This document shows positions 20,866 through 26,452 of a stretch of DNA of 26,452 bases, in pieces. Under the pieces are notes generated by a model. It did not search any database and was not told the DNA's origin. It saw only the letters and a program-made list of their open reading frames with translations. Both the position numbers and the translations under genes were made by a program. The stretch covers positions 3,607 to 30,058 of the forward strand of contig CDMY01000691.1 in assembly GCA_001179505.1 (NCBI GenBank), read 5' to 3'. The DNA is from Vitrella brassicaformis. Its lineage: Eukaryota; Sar; Vitrellaceae. The first letter of the stretch is position 1. The number at the start of each line of letters is the position of its first letter.

Positions 20866-21721
20866 CCATCGTCACTCGGCCTCAGTGCGCATCGGGCCTT
20901 CTCTCCGCCTGTAGGCGGCGGCTGCCCATGGCGGCCCCAGAGCGGCCGTAGACACGCCTAGACGCCTGGATGGAACGTCTACGATGTATGTATGCCCTCA
21001 AGACGCACGCCAACAGAGAAGGAATCTCTGAGAGGTTGGATGGACCAGGGAGCCAAGGACAACACTGAGTTGTATGGATCTGATGCTTTTCTGGTTATCT
21101 GACGTACCTGTGGTTCGTCACGGCCCGTTGCGCGCCCACCTTCTTTCCCCTCCTGCCCGTCGCTGCTTGAGCTTGCAACCCCGCGTGAAACCTGGGGATG
21201 GGCGGTATCTACGTATGGAGTCATGGTGCCTGACGCACGCACGCACGCCGCCTTCAAGCTGCTGCTGGGGTGGCGTGTGTGCGACGCTGTGTGCCTGCTT
21301 GTATGTGGCCGTCGTTCGCAGCGCATTGCATATCCTCCTCTCTGCTGCATCTGCCCTCTGCGTGCTGCGTGTTGCGTGTCCGGGTTGCATGTTAGGGTGC
21401 CTGTTTCATGTTGGACAGACCGACAGGGGACTTGGCCGTCAGGCCACCTAGGGTGCTCCCTGAAACCGCTGCGAATGAACTGCGCGCGAAACCGCTCTCC
21501 TGCAGACCGCTTGAAGCCAAAGAGGCTACACAGCCGTCTGCCCGTCCGCACAAGGCCTTGTGCACCCCAGATCTCTCCTGACATCCCACTGATCTGCGTC
21601 CGGTGCGACCCTTGAGACCCTTCCCCTCTCCCTCCCTCCCTCCCTCCCTGCGCCTCCCCACCCCATCCCCCACCGACGTGTGCATCGCATTGACCCGCCC
21701 TCGATCCGTCCATCTACCGAA
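20866..21721. other. Divergent intergenic region upstream of adenosine kinase
   Basis: These 856 bp must contain the promoters and leaders of two divergent genes. No exon is convincing, although several frames are open by base composition. Next to the minus-strand gene are a GC hairpin, CCGCC/GGCGG with TGTA loop (20905-20918), and a longer-range inverted repeat CGTAGAC/GTCTACG (20947-20953 and 20977-20983). A CGCA tetranucleotide tract lies at 21236-21247. A CCCT pyrimidine tract (21625-21650) precedes the kinase start, consistent with a pyrimidine-rich leader. Confidence 0.55.
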
Positions 21722-22970
21722 ATGAGCGAGATCGCCGTGCTGGGTATGGGGAACCCCCTGCTGGACATCATTGCCGACGTGACGCCCGACTTCCTGGACT
21801 CGTACGGCATCAAGCCCAACAACGCCATCCTGGCGGAGGAGAAGCACCTGCCCATCTACGCCGACATGGACGCCAAGTTCTCCGTCACGTACGTGGCCGG
21901 CGGCGCCACGCTCAACGCCATCCGCGTGTGCCAGGCGCTGCTGGGTCGCCCCAAGGGCACGGCCTACATCGGGTGCATCGGCAAGGACAACTACGGCTCG
22001 GTCATGAAGGGCATTGCGAGCAAGGAGGGGTTCATCCCGCTGTTCGCCGAGAGCGACAAGAACCCCACGGGCAGCTGTGCGGTGCCGGTGGTGAGCGGGG
22101 AGCGGTCGCTGGTGGCCAACATCGCCGCGGCCAACGACTACCCCATCGACCACCTCAAGTACAAGGTGTGGGAGCAGGTCGAGAAGGCCAAGATCTGCTA
22201 CTCGGCCTCCTTCTTCCTCACCGTCAACCCGCCCGCCATGCTGGCCATGGCCGACCACTGCGCCAAGACCAACAAGCTCTACTGCATGAACCTGAGCGCG
22301 CCCTTCCTGATAGAGTTCTTCAGGGAGCCCATGATGCAGGTCATGCCGTACGTCGACATCCTCTTCGGCAACGAGTCCGAGTGCGCCCACTTCGGCAAGG
22401 TCCACGGCATCGAGACCACCGACAACGTCGCCATCGCCAAGAAGATCGCCGAGATGCCCAAGGTCAACCACAAGCGGCCCCGCATGGTCGTCGTCACACA
22501 GGGCAGCGAGTCGACCATCGTCGCCACACAGTGGAAGGGCGCCGGCGTCAAGGTCACCACCTACCCCGTCGAGCCGCTCGAGCGGTCCAAGCTGGTCGAC
22601 ACCAATGGGGCGGGGGACGCCTTCGTGGGCGGGTTCCTCTACGGCCTGGCCATCGACAAGGACCTGGACTTCTGCGTCTTCATGGCCCACTACGCCGCAC
22701 GGCACGTCATCCAGCGGAGCGGATGCACCTTTGATTTCACTGGTGAGGTACGTATGTGCCCATACACACACACAGCACACACAGCACGGAGAGAGAGGGG
22801 GAGAGAGAGGGGGCGGGTGGATGAAGGGAATACGGGAAATGGGCGCCACCATCCCATTCTCATCTCGTGGTGACACTGTGTGTGTGTGTGTGTGTGTGGT
22901 GGTTGTGTGGTTTTTGTGTGTTGTTCAGATCGCCCAGATCACTAACATGCTGAACGGGGTGCCCAACTGA
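21722..22970 (+). CDS. ADK: Adenosine kinase (pfkB/ribokinase family)
   Basis: It phosphorylates adenosine to AMP with ATP, a cytosolic purine-salvage step. Exons 21722-22747 and 22929-22970, joined across a GT-AG intron, encode 355 residues, close to the usual 340-360. Family features in order: GNPLLD near the N-terminus (residues 10-15, substrate-binding Asn and Asp), AGGATLNAIRV (59-69), NIAAAN, NLSAPF, and the pfkB signature DTNGAGDAFVGGFL from residue 293. The Asp of GAGD (299) is the expected catalytic base and the preceding GAG forms the anion hole. The AGGATLN variant (Leu-Asn rather than Gln-Asn) recalls, from memory, apicomplexan enzymes. The second exon encodes only 13 residues (IAQITNMLNGVPN). 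The start matches the family N-terminus. Codons end almost uniformly in G or C, suggesting high expression. The gene appears intact. Confidence 0.97.
22748..22928 (+). other. Adenosine kinase intron with UG-rich 3' end
   Basis: The 181-bp intron starts GTACGT and ends TTCAG. Its left part has CA and GAGAG tracts. Its right third is an 18-base GT repeat followed by GTGG/TTTTTGTGTG up to the acceptor. It is the only plus-strand intron here and shows the same acceptor-proximal UG bias as the minus-strand introns. Confidence 0.85.
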
Positions 22971-23806
22971 CCACTCCACAAGAAGCGGACGGACGGACGA
23001 TCGTCACCTTTGAAATCTCTCGAAGAGAGCCTACACACACTCACACATGGCAGACATGGATGAATGGATGGATGTGGTGTCGTTTTGAGGCTGACTGACA
23101 CCGAGACAGCCAACCAATGATGTGGGTGGCGTGACGTGAGGGAGGTAGCAATGGCGCCGCTGTTGGCCAACAGCGGTTTCTGTGTTCGTGTACGTGCAGA
23201 GAGGTGCGCGTGGGGTCGGATGGCTGGATGGATGGCTGGATGGATGGATTTCATGTTGCGTGTGGGTTTAAGTGTGCATCTATCTGGGTACATGTGTGTG
23301 TGTGATGTTGCCGTACAAGTGGGAGTGTGAAGGGCTGGCCGGCCGGATGGCTGGCTGGCTGTCTCGTGTGGTCTGTCTGTCCCATTTCTCCCCTCTCTCT
23401 TGCTTTTCTTTTCCCCCGCCTGACCGACAGACAGTGGTGTTTGTGTTCGTCAAGCCCCCCTGTTGTCTCTCTACCTGTCTGCCTGCGTGCATGCCTGCGT
23501 GTGGGTGAGGTTGCGAGTTTTCCTGGCCGATGAGTGGATGGATGGGCCGAACAGCCAATTGCTCCCCGGCCGCTCACGCACCGACTCACTGGGACTCGGC
23601 AGACACAGACAGACAGACAGACAGAGGCTTCTTCCGTTCTAATTACATGGGCGTGCGAGTGGGGGAGGTGGTTTGGTGTGTTGCGTGTGCGCACCACGGC
23701 GGAATGCAGAGATGGCGGCATAGCGTAGATGCATAGAGGATACAGGTGTGCACTCGAATCACACGCACACACGGTTGGTTGGTCGATCGATGTTGGCATG
23801 ACTCGT

Positions 23807-23812
23807 TTTATT
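23807..23812 (-). terminator. Possible polyadenylation hexamer for the right-hand minus gene
   Basis: AATAAA on the minus strand, about 530 bases downstream of the TAA at 24345. AT-rich words are rare here, but whether this organism uses the AAUAAA signal is unknown. Confidence 0.25.
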
Positions 23813-23980
23813 TATCCAATGCATTCAATGCACGCCACGATGGCAAGGTGGTGCTTTCGTTTTGTGGACGCGTCGAGGTGCCTCACAATTGATTGATTGC
23901 CCGCACGTCTCTGCTGTGTGTCTGAGTGTCTGCATGAGTGTCTGTGTCTTCCGTGTGCGTGGGTGAGGACGCACAACGAG

Positions 23981-23986
23981 AATAAA
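23981..23986 (+). terminator. Possible polyadenylation hexamer for adenosine kinase
   Basis: AATAAA on the plus strand, about 1.0 kb downstream of the adenosine kinase stop. That is a long 3' UTR for so compact a genome, so this may be chance. Confidence 0.2.
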
Positions 23987-24344
23987 TCAGGACTTTGCAA
24001 GCACTCAGCCAATGCAATCGACGTGCGTGTGTCATCAGCGTTAAGGGCAAACTGTCAAAGTATCACATCACACACCACTCACCCGCCCGCACTCATCGAT
24101 GCGGCACGAACATGCTCAGACATGAGAAATGAGAAGACAGTCACGCCTCCACGCTGCCATTCTCACCCCAAGCCGCCTCACTCACCAGAATGTCGCCGTC
24201 TGATACATCCATCCCCCACAGCGACGCACCACCTACCAACACCAATGCAGCACGACACACAAGCAATGAGAGAATCCAATGCACTGTCACGAGCACTCAC
24301 TCTCCCTCAACCCAGCCCACCCCACCCACCGCTAAGGGAGAAAT

Positions 24345-26452
24345 TTATCCGAGGAGCGCTCGCTCCAGCCGATATTCGGTCAGCAGGGGCCGAGCGGCAG
24401 TCACACCGAGGGGGTACCGCTCGATGGCCGTGCGGTCCTCTGTCGGCGCCTCGGTCGTGTGAAGCCGGATGTTGCCATCTACCAGCCACAGGTAGGCCAC
24501 GATGGTATCGGTTGCCTTGGTGCCCTTGAGGATGATGAGTCGCCGACGGTCGTCATCACCGTCGAACCCACGCTCCTCGATGAGGTCGACGATCTCGCAG
24601 CCCTCGACAGTTGCTGCCGTCAGCAGGGACCAATACCGAGTGTCGTCACGACCGACAAAAACAGCGGCCACCAGCTTCTGCTGCGCCCCCTCTTGGTCAT
24701 ACCACAGCAGCAGGACGGTCCGCTTGATGAAGGTCGTGAATGATGGGTAGAGATAGTCACCCCGGCGGATGGCGGGGTTGGCGGCATCGTATGTGGCTCG
24801 GTAGGGGTAGGTGGGCGGCAGATCGGACAGGGGGACGGTCGTGAAGTCGATATTGCCGATTCTGTAGCGCTGCCTCGTCACGCCACCACTGCCATCGCCC
24901 GGCTGCCCTCCTCTGGGGCGCCCTGCTCCCTCCTCTATGGCACTTCCGCCGCCACCTTCTGCCTGATGCTGCTGGCCGATGTCGGCATCGTGTTGCTCGC
25001 TCCTGTCGTCCATGGCGCTGTCGCTGTCCTGGCCGCTCTCGTTGCCGCCATCGTCGGCATCCTCTTGCTCTTCATCCACCCGCTGCAGTGCCAGGCTGGT
25101 CCCTCGGTGGCTGAGCAAATGGCCGAACGTGCTGTAGACGGCCAGTGCGAGGGGCAGCTCATCGAAGGCCGTCTTGGTGGCCAGGTGGTCGGCCGTCCAC
25201 TGTGGCGACAGCTGCAGGGGCAGTGCCTTGATGAGCTTGCGGTTGCGCGCCAGGTGGATGAAGTCGGCCATCTGCTGCCATAGCGCCCCTCCTCGCTCAA
25301 GCACAAAGGCGCATTTGCTGTAGTAGCCGAACATCGACCGATACACATCGACGAGGCCGGTCAAATGGTTGCTGTCGAGGGAGCCATCGATGCGCTTGAG
25401 CATGAAGGCCTCGTTGATGAGTTGTGTGCCGTAGTGCGTGTTTGTTGCCCGCGCCGGGCTGATGGCCACGTCGACAGGGAGGTACCCCACCACTCCATCC
25501 CGGTAAATTTCGGCCGGCAGCCGGTTGGCCGTCACGTCCACGGCATTGTTGCCACCAGCAGTAGTGGCTGTGGGTGGGGTGGTGGTGGTGGGGTGAGGGG
25601 GGCCAGGTTGCTGTGTGGTGTCTGGTTGACAGGGGGGAGGGGGCGGGGCGGCAGAGATGTGGTGGGCGATGGTCTGAATGGCAGCCGAGAGGGTCGACAC
25701 GCTCGACTTGACGGATGACCACTCATGGGCAATGACGGACGCCTAAATCCATCACATAGACGACAGATAAAGCGGGATGTGTTGAGCCGCCCCTCCCACT
25801 GTGTCTGTGTGACTTCACCTGGTCAGCCGGGATGGACGTCATTTTCAGCGGGTCGACGGCAGACACCTCAGTGGCCACCTGACACACACACACACAGAGC
25901 ACACAAGTCATGGCATCCATCCCTCAGTGGGTCGATGTCTGTGTGTCCTTCACCTGCTCTATGAGTGAGTGTATGGCCGCCAGCCGACCACACACATCGC
26001 CCGACCCGCCACACACAGGGGGGGATGCCTGCACAGAGAGCGACCATAGGCACACACAGTGAGACTCAGTGATTCACACAGTGGCGCGTTGTATTTGCCT
26101 CACCGATGCTGCTTGACTGTGCCCCTGCTGGTGCTGCTCGTGGTGGTGAGCTGCCGCATCACTCATCACGCTGATGCCTGTGCAAGCAGATGTGGTCCGC
26201 ACCACGTCTGTCCGTCAGTCAGTCAGTCTGTCCGCTGTGCTTCTGAGGTCTCACCTGCAGCATCAATCGCATGGCCGTCGACCCGCCGGCCCTTTGCGTC
26301 ACCTCCAACAGAGTCATTGGAGGACATTTCTTTCTGACTCACACATGAATGGTGACACACACAGTGAGAGTCAGCCGAGCATTTGTAGCACATGCAGCCG
26401 TTCGTGTGCCTCACCACCGGACGGTTTTGCTTCAAGGCGATATTGTCACTGC
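24345..26452 (-). CDS. Unknown protein, at least 6 exons (5' partial)
   Basis: Exons in transcript order: 26415 to the window edge, 26255-26333, 26104-26177, 25954-26028, 25819-25878, 24345-25742. Phases are consistent and the TAA is at 24345-24347. At least 574 residues are visible. The N-terminal exons are low complexity, with a His/Gln-rich stretch (AAHHHEQHQQGHSQ), then helical segments (LAAIHSLIEQ, EWSSVKSSVSTLSAAIQTI). The last exon has a Pro/Thr linker and then a folded region with LPAEIYRDGVVGYLPVDVAI, HYGTQLINEAFMLKRIDG and MADFIHLARNRKLIKALPLQ. An acidic Asp/Glu/Gln insert follows, and a second folded region with YLYPSFTTFIKRTVLLLWYD, LVAAVFVGRDDTRYWSLLTA, RRLIILKGTKATDTIVAYLW and a charged end. 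LPAEIYRDGVVGYLP faintly recalls an F-box start, but I would not assign it. I recognise no family. If the true start is MSSND (26327), the gene would be complete or nearly so. Confidence 0.78.

Larger units (their letters stand above)
22971..24344. other. Convergent intergenic region between adenosine kinase and the right-hand gene
   Basis: This is 1.37 kb with no supported exon. It contains GGAT/GGCT tetranucleotide tracts (23217-23248 and 23341-23361), CAGA repeats (23603-23624), and CT/TGCC-rich stretches. AATAAA hexamers occur on the minus strand (23807-23812) and on the plus strand (23981-23986). The right part (24060-24330) is C/A-rich, with ACTC and CCCA repeats, and is likely the 3' UTR of the minus-strand gene. 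Confidence 0.6.

Noticed and set aside
20866-21721. tRNA or 5S rRNA gene in the spacer upstream of adenosine kinase
   Set aside because: I found no T-loop consensus (GGTTCRA), matching acceptor stem, or 5S-like internal promoter on either strand by eye.
21392-22876. Long open frame on the minus strand opposite adenosine kinase
   Set aside because: It mirrors a G/C-ending coding sequence, which leaves antisense frames open. The plus strand encodes an intact, recognisable kinase.

Overview
The window looks like nuclear DNA from a protist with a compact, GC-rich genome. Coding is split into many short exons by 55-196 bp GT-AG introns, genes lie on both strands, and the spacers are full of (CA)n, (GA)n, (GGAT)n and CAGA-type simple repeats. 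There is no prokaryotic gene organisation, rRNA, tRNA, CRISPR or transposon. My best guess, from general sequence style only, is a chromerid-type alveolate such as Vitrella. Canonical GT-AG introns and mixed strands argue against a dinoflagellate. I reconstructed all gene models by hand by joining exons with compatible phase.

Layout: (A) 1-13106, minus strand: a giant gene with at least 47 exons. About 3,000 codons stay open across 46 splice junctions, and the 3' end runs off the window. The product is a long helical/coiled-coil protein, and one central block resembles the poorly characterised CCDC162 family. (B) 13254-13481, plus strand: a 75-residue lysine-rich protein fired divergently from A across only 147 bp. 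(C) 14200-16901, minus strand: an 8-exon, 616-residue charged, probably nuclear protein of unknown family, convergent with B. (D) 18479-20865, minus strand: a 6-exon, 606-residue protein of unknown family with a weak WWE-like segment. (E) 21722-22970, plus strand: adenosine kinase, the only confidently named gene, with one intron. (F) 24345 to the right edge, minus strand: at least 6 exons of an unrecognised protein, 5'-truncated by the window and convergent with E.

Only adenosine kinase (purine salvage) has a clear biochemical role. A and B share a promoter region and may be co-expressed; if A really is CCDC162-like, flagellated stages would be the natural place to look. The other genes show no evident common pathway. 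The most interesting items are the A/B divergent pair, the undescribed families B, C, D and F, the repeat-built introns with UG/CU tracts near 3' splice sites, and several introns or alternative donors whose retention or use would keep or break the frame.
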